Shown here: positions 1-8,566 of the stretch, piece after piece
How positions within the stretch are numbered: the stretch's first letter is position 1
How the letters are laid out: the number at the start of each line of letters is the position of its first letter
Source of the DNA: Microbacterium testaceum StLB037
GTDB lineage: Bacteria > Actinomycetota > Actinomycetes > Actinomycetales > Microbacteriaceae
Reading direction: 5' to 3'
NCBI RefSeq assembly: GCF_000202635.1
Contig: NC_015125.1
Span: 372,001 to 436,000, forward strand
Length of the DNA stretch: 64,000 bases
The notes under the pieces: generated by a model
Told to the model about the DNA's origin: nothing
The model's input: only the letters and a program-made list of their open reading frames with translations
Databases searched by the model: none
Made by a program: the position numbers and the translations under genes

Positions 1-219
1 CAGGATCGTGGCCTCGTACGTCTTGTCAGCGCCGACGATGTAGGTCAGCAGCCGCGTCGCACCCTCCACGCCGAGCACGAGGAGGCCCGTCGCCATGGGG
101 TCGAGGGTCCCCGCGTGCCCGATCTTCCGTGTGCCGAGGGCTCGTCGCGCGCGCGACACGACGTCGTGGCTGGTGATGCCTCCCGGCTTGTCGACCAGGA
201 GGATGCCGGGACGCACCAT
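1..219 (-). CDS. truB: tRNA pseudouridine(55) synthase TruB, N-terminal part (3' end outside window)
   Basis: Makes pseudouridine 55 in the T-loop of tRNAs in the cytoplasm. Only the first 73 codons are inside the window. The start reads [20 protein letters not shown], followed by the TruB signature [13 protein letters not shown], whose catalytic aspartate is residue 40. The ATG overlaps the stop of the upstream kinase-like gene as TGATG, so the two are probably translationally coupled. It is the usual last member of the nusA-infB-rbfA-truB cluster. Certain apart from the missing C-terminus. Confidence 0.95.
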   Translation of the reverse strand, partial: MVRPGILLVDKPGGITSHDVVSRARRALGTRKIGHAGTLDPMATGLLVLGVEGATRLLTYIVGADKTYEATIL

Positions 220-698
220 CAGCAGAAGTCCCCGAAGACCTGCACGGGGTGGGCCGGGTCGGAATTCTCGACGATGACCGAGGCGGTCGCTTTCGGCCGC
301 GCGGTCGCGAGGTAGCGCTTCTCGGCATCCGGAAGCGCAGGGCGCGGCGCGCCGATCGGCGGGTTGCTCTCGAGCCACACGGAGAAGTTCCACAGGCCCC
401 GACGCTCGGTGGTGTGCAGGAAGCGGCCGTCGACCACGAGGACGGCATCGCCCTCGCCCGCACGGAACGGCGCGACGATGCCCTCCCGCACGTCGAGCGC
501 AGCATCGTCGACGCTCGCGCGCTCCACGAGCGTGCCGTCCTCCGCGAGCACCGCGGCGAAACCGTCGGCGAAGGCCCGCGCGCGCTCGCCATCCCGTCCG
601 TCGACCGCGACGACCACGCGCCCGGCCCGGGCGTTCTGCCGCATCAGGTCGCGCAGGCTCCGCTGCAGAGTCTCGACGGGGTTCTCGGGCGACGACAT
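219..698 (-). CDS. Uridine kinase-like protein with degenerate P-loop
   Basis: A 159-residue protein. Residues about 27-45 ([20 protein letters not shown]) sit where a uridine kinase/PRK-type P-loop would be, but the GxxGSGK(T/S) lysine motif is absent. A Walker-B-like stretch [12 protein letters not shown] follows in the middle. I therefore read it as a P-loop fold relative that may not phosphorylate anything. It overlaps truB by one base and starts 6 nt after a TAGGCT box, so truB may be expressed through it. The function is unknown; the family link is inference from the two motif positions. Confidence 0.6.
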   Translation of the reverse strand: MSSPENPVETLQRSLRDLMRQNARAGRVVVAVDGRDGERARAFADGFAAVLAEDGTLVERASVDDAALDVREGIVAPFRAGEGDAVLVVDGRFLHTTERRGLWNFSVWLESNPPIGAPRPALPDAEKRYLATARPKATASVIVENSDPAHPVQVFGDFC

Positions 699-704
699 GC
701 CTCC

Positions 705-710
705 AGCCTA
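705..710 (-). promoter_or_regulatory. -10 box of the kinase-like gene and truB
   Basis: TAGGCT on the minus strand, 6 nt before the ATG at 698. Transcription would begin at or next to the start codon. Confidence 0.6.
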
Positions 711-763
711 CGGTCGCCCACCGACATCGCCCTCCCGCCCCTCCCGCCCCTCCAGCCCCACCC

Positions 764-836
764 CGCCGAGAAACGCCGATCCGCGCGAGACACGGCGCGG
801 CTCCGCATGTCTCGCCGCGAAGGGCGTTTCTCGGCG
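764..836. repeat. Nested inverted repeat between truB operon and mutY
   Basis: Outer arms of 14 bp match perfectly: CGCCGAGAAACGCC at 764-777 and its reverse complement at 823-836. Inside lie a second pair of 8-bp arms, GCGAGACA at 785-792 and TGTCTCGC at 808-815. The element occupies most of the gap between two divergently transcribed genes, so it is not a terminator in the normal place. I see no other copy in the window. Confidence 0.75.
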
Positions 837-860
837 CGCGCCGGGCCGCCTCCGGCCTCC

Positions 861-866
861 TAGGCT
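861..866 (+). promoter_or_regulatory. -10 box of mutY
   Basis: TAGGCT, then GGAGGG, then the ATG at 873. The GGAGGG could also be read as a Shine-Dalgarno, but it is too close to the box and the start for that. Confidence 0.6.
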
Positions 867-872
867 GGAGGG

Positions 873-1739
873 ATGCCAGGACTCGCCGCCCCGCTCATCG
901 CGTGGTATCGCGACGCGGCGCGCGACCTCCCCTGGCGCCGCGAGGGCTTCGGCGCCTGGGGCACGCTCGTGAGCGAGTTCATGCTGCAGCAGACCCCCGT
1001 GGCGAGGGTCATCCCGCACCTCGAGGCGTGGCTCGCACGCTGGCCGACTCCGACCGACCTCGCGGCCTCGCCTCCCGCCGAGGCCGTGACGCAGTGGGCG
1101 AACCTCGGTTACCCCCGACGCGCGCTGTGGCTGCACCGCGCGGCCGTCGAGATCCGCGACCGACACGACGGCGTCGTGCCGCGCGACGTCGACGCTCTCC
1201 TGGCCCTGACCGGCATCGGCGACTACACCGCGCGCGCCGTCGCTGTCTTCGCGTACGGGGATCGGCATCCGGTCGTCGACACGAACACCCGACGGGTCCT
1301 CGCCCGCGCCGTCGAGGGGCGCGCGCAGCCGGGCCCCCCGCACCGCCGCGACCTCGAGCGGATGGATGCCGAGCTGCCCGACGACATCGCCGCGTCGGCG
1401 ATCGTGAACGCCGCCGCCATGGAGCTGGGCGCGATCGTCTGCACGGCACGCTCGCCGAAGTGCGACCTCTGCCCGCTGGCCGCGCAATGCGCGTGGCGGG
1501 CGGCCGGCTACCCCGAGTCCGAGGATCTCCGGCGCCGACAGGCGAAGTACGAGGGCAGCGACCGACAGGCACGCGGTGCGGTGCTCAAGACCCTGCGCGA
1601 AGCCGCGCCCGCCCCGGTGCCGCTGTTCGCGATCGTGCCGGACTGGCCGGACGCCCGCCAACGCGATCGTGCGATCGACTCGCTCGTGGCGGACGGACTG
1701 GTCGAGATCGAGGACGATCTCCTCCATCTCCCCCGCTGA
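873..1739 (+). CDS. mutY: A/G-specific adenine DNA glycosylase MutY
   Basis: Removes adenine mispaired with 8-oxoguanine in base excision repair. The 288-residue protein has the catalytic glutamate in [10 protein letters not shown] (E35), a helix-hairpin-helix [12 protein letters not shown] near 112-123, the catalytic aspartate in [11 protein letters not shown] (D136), and a 4Fe-4S cluster C190-x6-C197-x2-C200-x5-C206. It is shorter than E. coli MutY (350 aa) because the C-terminal NUDIX-like recognition domain is mostly absent, which is common in actinobacteria. It is divergent from the truB operon. Confidence 0.93.
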   Translation: MPGLAAPLIAWYRDAARDLPWRREGFGAWGTLVSEFMLQQTPVARVIPHLEAWLARWPTPTDLAASPPAEAVTQWANLGYPRRALWLHRAAVEIRDRHDGVVPRDVDALLALTGIGDYTARAVAVFAYGDRHPVVDTNTRRVLARAVEGRAQPGPPHRRDLERMDAELPDDIAASAIVNAAAMELGAIVCTARSPKCDLCPLAAQCAWRAAGYPESEDLRRRQAKYEGSDRQARGAVLKTLREAAPAPVPLFAIVPDWPDARQRDRAIDSLVADGLVEIEDDLLHLPR

Positions 1740-1751
1740 CGACTCCCCGCC

Positions 1752-2729
1752 TCAGGACGCCGGGGCGCTCGCGCCCACCGGCCGACGATCGGGACCCAGC
1801 TCCGCCGCAAGGCGCGCGGGACGGAACTGCCCGAGCAGAACGAGAACGGCGATCACGACGGCGAAGACGCCCCACATGACCGCCCCGAGAGGCGAGATGA
1901 CCGTCAACGGGGGCGTCGGTGCCCCGGCGGCGACGAAGAGCGCGACCATTCCCGCCGAGGCGTTGAACGCTCCGTGCGCGAACACGGCGGGCCACACAGA
2001 GGCGGTGCGCAGGCGGGTCCATCCGAGCAGGATGCCGAACAGCACGCACCCGACGATCATCAGCAGCACGCCGAGGGCGTTCGGCTCCGCGAAGTTGTAG
2101 CCCAGCAGGATGAGCGGCGCGTGCCAGAGGCCCCAGAACGCCCCGGAGATGAGCAGGGCGGGCCAGGTTCCGAGCGGCCGGAGGGCGGGCAGCAGCCAGC
2201 CGCGCCAGCCGAGCTCCTCACCGAAGGCCAGGGGCGCGTTGAACAACGCCCCGAGCGGAATGGTCGCGAGCTGCACGACCACCAGCACCCCCATCGGAGG
2301 AAGAGGCGTTCCGGCCGGGACGGCGCTCTGGAGGGTCTGGGCGAAGCCCGAGAAGCCGACGAGGTCCAGAGTCAGGATGCCGGTGACCGACATCACGAAA
2401 AGCCCGAGCGCCACCAGGACGGGAGCGGCGAAGATCACGGCGACGCACGTCCAGATCGTCCGTGCCGCGGGGCGCAGCGGCCACATCCCGAGTTCGCGGA
2501 GGACGACGCGCGCCCCTCGTCGCCCCCGCGTGCGACGCTGCACGAGGAGCGCCGCCACGGTCGCCAGGGCCGGCGTGAACATCATCCCCGCGGCGACCAC
2601 CCCGAAGAAGGGGTCGGCGAGCCCCCGTCCGCCCAGCCAGAGGGGAAGGGCGATCAGCCAGGACAGCGCCAGCGACGTCACCGCGAAGACGGTGAGGGCC
2701 GGCCAATCAGGTCGATTCTGTACGTGCAT
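1752..2729 (-). CDS. CPBP-family intramembrane metalloprotease
   Basis: A 325-residue polytopic membrane protein of the CPBP/Abi (type II CAAX prenyl endopeptidase-like) family. The three conserved motifs are present: EELGWRGWL (E171, E172, R176), the WHAP histidine (H203), and a late FAHGAFN histidine (H252). About eight hydrophobic segments surround them. Family members cleave prenylated or other membrane substrates, or act in bacteriocin immunity; the substrate here is unknown. It is inserted between rbfA and the truB genes, is transcribed alone, and converges on mutY 12 bp away. Confidence 0.85.
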   Translation of the reverse strand: MHVQNRPDWPALTVFAVTSLALSWLIALPLWLGGRGLADPFFGVVAAGMMFTPALATVAALLVQRRTRGRRGARVVLRELGMWPLRPAARTIWTCVAVIFAAPVLVALGLFVMSVTGILTLDLVGFSGFAQTLQSAVPAGTPLPPMGVLVVVQLATIPLGALFNAPLAFGEELGWRGWLLPALRPLGTWPALLISGAFWGLWHAPLILLGYNFAEPNALGVLLMIVGCVLFGILLGWTRLRTASVWPAVFAHGAFNASAGMVALFVAAGAPTPPLTVISPLGAVMWGVFAVVIAVLVLLGQFRPARLAAELGPDRRPVGASAPAS

Positions 2730-2735
2730 GCATCG

Positions 2736-2741
2736 AACCTA
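2736..2741 (-). promoter_or_regulatory. -10 box of CPBP protease gene
   Basis: TAGGTT on the minus strand, 6 nt (CGATGC) before the ATG at 2729. Confidence 0.6.
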
Positions 2742-2801
2742 GAACCGGGGAGGAACGGGCACCTCCCCCGCGAGACGGACCTTCGCGCCGGACAGACGGA
2801 A

Positions 2802-2838
2802 CGGCCGGATGCCAGCCCCTCGGGGTGGCATCCGGCCG
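2802..2838 (-). terminator. Terminator hairpin after rbfA, built from GGATGCC/GGCATCC
   Basis: Arms of 13 bp (2802-2814 and 2826-2838) pair perfectly. An inner CCCC/GGGG stem around a 2-nt loop adds to them, with a single unpaired G. The GGATGCC heptamer forms the core of both arms. It lies 14 nt after the rbfA stop. There is no T-tract. Confidence 0.75.
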
Positions 2839-2852
2839 CGTGATCCGCGGGC

Positions 2853-3344
2853 TCAGGCCCGCTTGTCGTCTTCCGCGTCGTCGTCTTCGGCGTCGTCGTC
2901 TTCCGCGTCGTCGTCTTCGGCGTCGTCCTCGCGCGGCTTGACGTAGGGGTCAGCCTCTCCGGCGTAGGTGGCGGACGCGGCGAGACCGGCGACCGACTCG
3001 TCCCGTTCGCGCGCCTCGCGCAGCAGAGCCGAGATGTGGTCGGCGTTCTCGGGGATCGCGTCGAGGATGAACTCGAGGGTCGGGGTGAGTCGCGTGTTGA
3101 GGTTCTTCCCCACCTCGCTGCGCAGCATGCCCGTCGCCGACTTCAGCGCCGCCGCGGTGTCGTTGCGGTGCGCCTCGTCGCCCATGACGGTGTAGAACAC
3201 CGACGCGTGCTGAAGGTCGCCCGTGACGCGCACGTCGGTGATGGTCACGAAGCCGAGCCGCGGGTCGCGCAGCCCCTTCTCGAGCCGCTCAGCGAGCACC
3301 ACGCGAATCCGGTCCGCCACGCGGGCCTGTCGTTCCCCTGCCAC
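2853..3344 (-). CDS. rbfA: 30S ribosome-binding factor RbfA with acidic repeat tail
   Basis: Assists late 30S maturation at the 5' end of 16S rRNA. Residues 1-120 are a normal RbfA KH-like domain (RVADRIRVVLAERLEKGL at the start, then DPRLGFVTITDVRVTGD). The 163-residue chain ends in an acidic tail of DAEDD units and KRA. The tail comes from four 15-nt DNA repeats. The start is GTG with a strong AAGGAG 6 nt upstream. It follows infB after a 200-nt gap with two hairpins. Confidence 0.93.
   Translation of the reverse strand: MAGERQARVADRIRVVLAERLEKGLRDPRLGFVTITDVRVTGDLQHASVFYTVMGDEAHRNDTAAALKSATGMLRSEVGKNLNTRLTPTLEFILDAIPENADHISALLREARERDESVAGLAASATYAGEADPYVKPREDDAEDDDAEDDDAEDDDAEDDKRA
2866..2925 (-). 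repeat. Four 15-nt tandem repeats in the 3' end of rbfA
   Basis: Units TCGTCTTCCGCGTCG and TCGTCTTCGGCGTCG alternate (plus-strand view), so 2866-2895 and 2896-2925 are identical 30-mers. They encode the DAEDD units of the RbfA tail, and any change in copy number stays in frame. Confidence 0.9.
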
Positions 3345-3389
3345 TGCCTTCTCCTTCTCTCATACAGCCACGAGTGATCGCGGCAGGTG

Positions 3390-3409
3390 GGCGTCCGGCT
3401 ACGGACGCC
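3390..3409. other. Small perfect hairpin in infB-rbfA gap
   Basis: GGCGTCCG (3390-3397), loop GCTA, CGGACGCC (3402-3409). It lies 46-65 nt before the rbfA start. It could be a weak terminator or an mRNA processing/stability element; there is no T-tract on either strand. Confidence 0.6.
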
Positions 3410-3428
3410 GCCCCCAGCGTAGGGCGGA

Positions 3429-3494
3429 GGGGGTGTGTGTCTCCACGAGCATCGGGGTAGGGGCCCCGCTCTGCTCGGGGAGATGCACACCCCC
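3429..3494. other. Long hairpin in infB-rbfA gap
   Basis: A 16-nt arm at 3429-3444 pairs with 3479-3494 with two mismatches; the loop contains a GGGGCCCC palindrome near 3461. It follows the infB stop by about 50 nt and could attenuate or process the infB-rbfA transcript. The 200-nt gap holds no other feature that I see. Confidence 0.6.
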
Positions 3495-3544
3495 GCAGGC
3501 CGAAGCGGGAGCCGCGCCCGAAGACGCGACCCCCGCCCAGTGAA

Positions 3545-6328
3545 TCAGCCTCGCGGCTTCTCGACCATTTCGGTGGTCTCGATCTCGTCACCGATCTGGA
3601 TGTCGTTGAACTTGCCGAGACCGATACCGGCCTCGAAGTCCGTACGCACCTCGGTGACGTCGTCCTTGAAGCGACGCAGCGACTCGATGGCCAGGCCGTC
3701 GGCCAGCACGACACCGTCGCGGATGACGCGAGCCTTGGCGTTGCGCGTGATCGTTCCCGACCGCACGATGACACCGGCGATGTTGCCGAACTTCGAGGAG
3801 CGGAACACCTCGCGGATCTCGGCGACACCCGACTGCACCTCTTCGAACTCCGGCTTGAGCAGGCCCTTGAGCGACTGCTCGACGTCGTCGATCGCGTTGT
3901 AGATGACGGAGTAGAACCGCACGTCGACACCCTCGCGGGCGGCGCGCTCACGGGCCTTTGTGTCGGGGCGGACGTTGAAGCCGATCACGATCGCGTTGTC
4001 GATCGTGGCCAGGTTGATGTCCGACTCGGTGATCGCACCCACACCGCGGTGGATGATGCGCAGCTGGACGCTGTCGTCGACCTCGATCTTGAGCAGCGAC
4101 TCCTCGAGCGCCTCGACGGCACCGGAGACGTCACCCTTGATGATGAGGTTGAGCGACTCGACCTTGCCCTCTTCGAGAGCGCGGGTGAAGTCCTCGAGCG
4201 AGATGCGCTTGCGAGCCTTGGCCAGCTGGGCGTTGCGCTCGGCGGCTTCGCGCTTCTCGGCGATCTGACGCGCGGTGCGGTCTTCCTCGGTGACGATGAA
4301 GACGTCGCCGGCGCGCGGGACCGAGTTCAAACCCTGCACCGACACGGGACGCGACGGGTAGGCCTCTTCGACCGCTTCGCCGTTCTCGTCCATCATCGCG
4401 CGGACGCGGCCGTAGGCCGTTCCTGCGACGATCGCGTCGCCGACGCGGAGGGTTCCGGACTGGATGAGCACCGTGGCGACCGAACCGCGACCCTTGTCGA
4501 GCTTCGCTTCGATCGCGACACCGCGGGCCGCCTTGTTCGGGTTGGCCGTGAGGTCGAGACCGGCGTCGGCGGTGAGCAGGACCGCATCCAGGAGGGCCTG
4601 GATGTTGAGGTTCTGTCGCGCCGAGACGTCGACGAACATGACGTCTCCGCCGTACTCCTCGGCGACCAGACCGTACTCGGTGAGCTGCTGGCGCACCTTG
4701 GCGGGGTTGGCATCGGGCTTGTCGACCTTGTTGACCGCGACCACGATCGGCACGTTCGCCGCCTGGGCGTGGTTCAGCGCCTCGACCGTCTGGGGCATGA
4801 TGCCGTCGTCGGCCGCGACCACGAGGATCGCGATGTCGGTCACCTGCGCACCACGGGCACGCATGGCGGTGAACGCCTCGTGACCCGGGGTGTCGATGAA
4901 GGTGATCGCGCGCTCGATGCCCTCGTGCTCGGTCCAGATCTGGTACGCACCGATGTGCTGCGTGATGCCGCCGGCCTCGCCCGCGACCACGTTGGTCTGG
5001 CGGATGGCGTCGAGCAGTCGCGTCTTACCGTGGTCGACGTGGCCCATGACGGTGACCACGGGAGGACGGATCTCGAGATCGTCCTCGCTCTCGGCCTCGA
5101 GCTCGGCATCGAGGTCGAGACCGAAGCCCTCGAGGAGCTCCTTGTCTTCGTCCTCGGGCGAGACCATCTGGATCTTGTAGCCGAGCTCGGCACCGAGGAC
5201 CTCGAAGGTGGCCTCGTCGAGCGACTCGGTCGCGGTGGCCATCTCGCCCAGGTTGAACAGGATGGTCACGAGCGTGCCGGGCTGCACGGTGTACCCGCGC
5301 AAGGCCTCGAGCTTGTCCGCGAAGTCCGCGATGGACGCACCGCGGCGCAGGCGGATGATCTCGCCGTTACCCTTCGAGACGTTGACGCCGCCGACGACCG
5401 GCGCCGACCGCATCTCGAACTCCTGCCGCTTCGCCCGACGCGACTTACGCTGCTTGGACTTGCCGCCGCCCTTACCGAAGGCACCCGCGGTTCCACCGCC
5501 GGGACCACGGCCACGGCCACCGCCGCCACCGGGACGACCGGCGAAACCACCGGCCGGAGCACCGCCACCGGGGCGCTGGAAGCCGCCACCGGCGCCGCCG
5601 GGACGACCGGGACCGCCGGGACGCTGCTGGAACGGAGCGCCGGGACGACCGCCGCCACCGGGCCGACCGGCACCACCGGGGCGCGGGGCACCGGGACGCG
5701 GGGCGCCGGGGCGCGGAGCCTGCGGACGCGGGATGTTGCCGGGCGTCGGGCGCTGACCCATGCCCTGCGCCGACGCGAACGGGTTGTTACCCGGACGCGG
5801 ACCGGCGGGACGCTGGCCCATGCCCTGCGACGAGGCGAAGGGGTTGTTGCCCGGACGCGCGCCACCCGGACGCGGGGGCGAGCTGGGGCCGGGCTTCGGA
5901 GCCGTGGAGCCGGGGCTCGGCGGGGACGACGGGGTCGCCGACGGCGTGGTCGGCTTCGCCGCCGGAGCCGAAGGCTCGGGAGCGGATGCCGCGGGCGCCG
6001 CCTCCGCGGCAGCGGGGGCTGCCGGGGCAGCGGGCTTCGCGGGTCCGGGCGTGGGACCCGACGGACGCGCGCCGGGGGTCGCCGCGGGACGCGAGGGACC
6101 GGGGCGGGCGCCGGAGCCGGGGCGCGCCGCGGGAGCGGCGGGCTTGGCATCCGAGGATCCGGAAGAGCCCTCGGCCGCGAGGGCGGCGCGGAGCTTACGA
6201 GCCACGGGGGGCTCGATGGTGGATGAGGGGCTCTTGACGAACTCGCCGAGCTCCTTCAGCTTCGCAAGCGCGACCTTGCTGTCGACGCCGAGCTCGGAAG
6301 CGATCTCGTGCACGCGTGGTTTTGCCAC
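3545..6328 (-). CDS. infB: Translation initiation factor IF-2
   Basis: GTPase that brings initiator tRNA to the 30S subunit. It has 927 residues. The first 60 or so form an IF2-N domain, and a disordered Ala/Pro/Gly-rich stretch (about 65-290) follows, including two [16 protein letters not shown] repeats and Gly-Arg-rich runs. The G domain begins near residue 428 with GHVDHGKT, then DTPGHEAF and NKVDKP, and beta-barrel and C-terminal tRNA-binding domains complete it. The start is GTG preceded by AGGAG. The long low-complexity linker is typical of actinobacteria. A long antisense open frame over it is a GC artefact. Confidence 0.97.
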   Translation of the reverse strand: MAKPRVHEIASELGVDSKVALAKLKELGEFVKSPSSTIEPPVARKLRAALAAEGSSGSSDAKPAAPAARPGSGARPGPSRPAATPGARPSGPTPGPAKPAAPAAPAAAEAAPAASAPEPSAPAAKPTTPSATPSSPPSPGSTAPKPGPSSPPRPGGARPGNNPFASSQGMGQRPAGPRPGNNPFASAQGMGQRPTPGNIPRPQAPRPGAPRPGAPRPGGAGRPGGGGRPGAPFQQRPGGPGRPGGAGGGFQRPGGGAPAGGFAGRPGGGGGRGRGPGGGTAGAFGKGGGKSKQRKSRRAKRQEFEMRSAPVVGGVNVSKGNGEIIRLRRGASIADFADKLEALRGYTVQPGTLVTILFNLGEMATATESLDEATFEVLGAELGYKIQMVSPEDEDKELLEGFGLDLDAELEAESEDDLEIRPPVVTVMGHVDHGKTRLLDAIRQTNVVAGEAGGITQHIGAYQIWTEHEGIERAITFIDTPGHEAFTAMRARGAQVTDIAILVVAADDGIMPQTVEALNHAQAANVPIVVAVNKVDKPDANPAKVRQQLTEYGLVAEEYGGDVMFVDVSARQNLNIQALLDAVLLTADAGLDLTANPNKAARGVAIEAKLDKGRGSVATVLIQSGTLRVGDAIVAGTAYGRVRAMMDENGEAVEEAYPSRPVSVQGLNSVPRAGDVFIVTEEDRTARQIAEKREAAERNAQLAKARKRISLEDFTRALEEGKVESLNLIIKGDVSGAVEALEESLLKIEVDDSVQLRIIHRGVGAITESDINLATIDNAIVIGFNVRPDTKARERAAREGVDVRFYSVIYNAIDDVEQSLKGLLKPEFEEVQSGVAEIREVFRSSKFGNIAGVIVRSGTITRNAKARVIRDGVVLADGLAIESLRRFKDDVTEVRTDFEAGIGLGKFNDIQIGDEIETTEMVEKPRG

Positions 6329-6421
6329 AATTCTCCTGTCTGAGGGTCTACCCCGGACAGGGCAGACCGTTAGTTGCGGACGGGTCTCATTTCGAGCCGT
6401 TCACTTCGTGTCCATAGCCGT

Positions 6422-6673
6422 TCAGCCTTTTCGCTGGAGGGTTGATTCGAAGGTCTGCGTGTCAAGCGGGCCTGACACACGCAATGCTCGTACGAAGGCG
6501 CGACGCGTGAGTGCTTTCGTCACGCACGCGTCCGTCTCGTGCACCCACGCTCCCCGCCCGGGCAGGACCGCTCTCTCGTCTCTGACGAGGACCGACCCGT
6601 CCGCGACCACACGCAGAAGCGAAGATCGGGGGGCGCGTGCGCGGCATCCGACGCACGTTCGTACGGGATCCAT
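6422..6673 (-). CDS. ylxR: YlxR/RnpM-family RNA-binding protein
   Basis: An 83-residue DUF448 protein with the typical opening VRTCVGCR and a GRGAWVH motif. The Bacillus homologue binds RNase P RNA and modulates its activity. It lies between nusA (33 nt upstream) and infB (93 nt downstream), its conserved place in Gram-positive bacteria. It is probably co-transcribed with nusA. Confidence 0.9.
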   Translation of the reverse strand: MDPVRTCVGCRARAPRSSLLRVVADGSVLVRDERAVLPGRGAWVHETDACVTKALTRRAFVRALRVSGPLDTQTFESTLQRKG

Positions 6674-6706
6674 CCTACACCTCGCGCCTACCGGGACGAC
6701 GGACGC

Positions 6707-7696
6707 TCAGTTGTCTTCGAGGATGCTGTCGGGCTGGATGTCGATCTTCGCGCCGGTGAGCTTCGCGGCGAGGCGGGCGTTCTGCCCCTCCTTGCCGATC
6801 GCGAGCGACAGCTGGTAATCGGGCACCAGGGCGCGGACGGCCTTGGTCGAAGCGTCCAGGACGAACGACGAGGTCACCTTGGCCGGCGAGAGGGCGTTCG
6901 CGACGAAACGCGGCAGCTCGGCGTCGTAGTCGATGATGTCGATCTTCTCGCCCGCGAGCTCCTCGGTGACCGCGCGCACGCGGCGTCCGAGCTCGCCGAT
7001 GCAGGCGCCCTTCGCGTTGACCGTCGGGTCGTTCGCCTTCACGGCGATCTTCGAGCGGTGGCCTGCCTCGCGGGCCAGCGACACGATCTCGACGAGACCC
7101 GCGGCGATCTCGGGCACCTCGAGGGCGAACAGCTTGCGGACGAGACCGGGGTGCGTGCGGGACACCGTGATCTGGGGCCCCTTGTTGCCCTTTGACACGC
7201 TCGTGACGTAGACCCGCAGACGGGACCCGTGCGCGTACGTCTCACCGGGAACCTGCTCCTCGGGAGGGAGGATCGCCTCGACCGTGCCGAGGTCGACGTG
7301 CACCATGCGGGGGTTCGGCCCCTGCTGCACGACGCCGGCGACGATGTCGCCTTCTTTGCCGCGGAACTCCCCGAGCACCGCGTCATCCGCGATGTCGCGC
7401 AGACGCTGGCTGATGACCTGCTTCGCGGCGAACGCGGCGATGCGGCCGAAGTCGTCGGGGGCCTGTTCCTCTTCGCCGATGACGGCGCCCTCTTCGTCGG
7501 TCACGGGCGTGAAGATGCCCACGTGACCGGTCTTGCGGTCGAGCTCGGCCCGAGCACCCGCGGGGATCTCGCCGCTGGGCGAGATGTGCTTCGCGTAGGC
7601 GGTGAGGATCGCCTGCTCGATGATGCGCGCGAGTTCGTCGAAGGGGATCTCCTTCTCGCGTTCGATCGTCTTCAAAAGTGCGAGATCGATGTCCAC
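6707..7696 (-). CDS. nusA: Transcription termination/antitermination protein NusA
   Basis: Binds RNA polymerase and nascent RNA and controls pausing, termination and antitermination. At 329 residues it has the N-terminal domain, S1 domain (near 130-200) and two KH domains (about 200-329), but not the C-terminal acidic repeats of E. coli NusA, as usual in actinobacteria. The start is GTG, preceded by GGAGGGCCTT. It is first in the cluster. rimP, which often precedes nusA, is not present upstream. Confidence 0.96.
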   Translation of the reverse strand: MDIDLALLKTIEREKEIPFDELARIIEQAILTAYAKHISPSGEIPAGARAELDRKTGHVGIFTPVTDEEGAVIGEEEQAPDDFGRIAAFAAKQVISQRLRDIADDAVLGEFRGKEGDIVAGVVQQGPNPRMVHVDLGTVEAILPPEEQVPGETYAHGSRLRVYVTSVSKGNKGPQITVSRTHPGLVRKLFALEVPEIAAGLVEIVSLAREAGHRSKIAVKANDPTVNAKGACIGELGRRVRAVTEELAGEKIDIIDYDAELPRFVANALSPAKVTSSFVLDASTKAVRALVPDYQLSLAIGKEGQNARLAAKLTGAKIDIQPDSILEDN

Positions 7697-7750
7697 AAGG
7701 CCCTCCGTTGTTCAGCTTTCGTCGGCACGACCGGCGCCGACAACCCCCCT

Positions 7751-7756
7751 ACGATA
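7751..7756 (-). promoter_or_regulatory. Possible -10 box of the nusA operon
   Basis: TATCGT on the minus strand, about 55 nt before the nusA GTG, giving a leader with a proper ribosome binding site. No convincing -35 was identified. Confidence 0.4.
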
Positions 7757-7816
7757 CCCGGGATGCCGTGCACCTCGCGACCCGAGGAGTGCTCAGGATG
7801 TCATCGCACAGGGGTT

Positions 7817-8419
7817 TCAGAGGAGCTCGAGCGGATTCGCCGCGAGCTTGGCCACCACTCCCCCGTCGACCAACCGGCGAGCCGCCGTGTCCGGCTTGCG
7901 CGCGGCCTGGTCCTGGACGCACGCCCCGAACTCTGCGGCGAGCGCCCCGCGCGGGTGGGCCGCGAGAACCTCGGCTACGAAGGCGACGGAGAGGTCGTCG
8001 GGGCGTGCTCCCGAGATGTCGAGCGCGGTCGCGGTCTCGAGGAGGTAGCCCTCGGCATCCATCGACGGATTCACGCTCGGCCAGTTGTGGCGCACGACGA
8101 CCTCGAGGACGCGCTGTCGCCGCTCGGGCGGCCAGCCGGCTCCGGCGGTGAGGGCGACGCCGACGTGACCTCCCGCGTGCTCGTACGAGATCGTGTGGTT
8201 GTCGAACTCCGTGACCGTGCCGATGTCGTGCAGCACCGCGGCGACGTACAACAGCTCGTGATCGATCCCGGCGATGCCGTCGACACGGGCGAAGGCCTCG
8301 GCCCACAGCCATGATCGCAGCGCGTGGGCGGTGATCGCGGGTGACTGGTACTGCTTCGCGAGGGCGAGGGCACCGCGAGCGGCGAGCGTGTCGGGCACGG
8401 GGATGTCGGCGATCTGCAC
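7817..8419 (-). CDS. HD-domain phosphohydrolase-like protein
   Basis: A 200-residue cytoplasmic HD-domain protein related to cyanamide hydratase-like and predicted metal-dependent phosphohydrolases. The HD pair is in LLYVAAVLHDIGTVTEF, with an upstream histidine in SPAITAHALRSWLWAE and further histidines in SYEHAGGH and VVVRHN. I chose the GTG at 8419 because GGAGG lies just upstream and similar proteins start at the IPVPD segment; an ATG at 8491 would add 24 residues. The substrate is unknown. It is transcribed alone after glgP. Confidence 0.75.
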   Translation of the reverse strand: MQIADIPVPDTLAARGALALAKQYQSPAITAHALRSWLWAEAFARVDGIAGIDHELLYVAAVLHDIGTVTEFDNHTISYEHAGGHVGVALTAGAGWPPERRQRVLEVVVRHNWPSVNPSMDAEGYLLETATALDISGARPDDLSVAFVAEVLAAHPRGALAAEFGACVQDQAARKPDTAARRLVDGGVVAKLAANPLELL

Positions 8420-8518
8420 GGGGCCTCCGGGTTCGGGTGGACCCCCACTCTGCCGCGCCCGCGTGCCCACCGGCAGGTGGACGGCGGTCACGGATCGGCG
8501 GCTTCCTGCCAGAGAACA

Positions 8519-8558
8519 GGATGCCGCTCGCCGGAACCGGCATCCGGGACCGGCATCC
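8519..8558 (-). terminator. Terminator-like hairpin after glgP from GGATGCC motifs
   Basis: GGATGCCG at 8519-8526 can pair with CGGCATCC at 8538-8545; a second GGCATCC at 8552-8558 gives an alternative partner. It lies just after the glgP stop. Confidence 0.6.
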
Positions 8559-8566
8559 GGAATCGC

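Noticed and set aside
4049..6226. Plus-strand open frame of 725 codons opposite infB
   Set aside because: Antisense to a certain gene; the protein is Arg/Gly/Thr-rich low complexity produced by GC-rich third positions.
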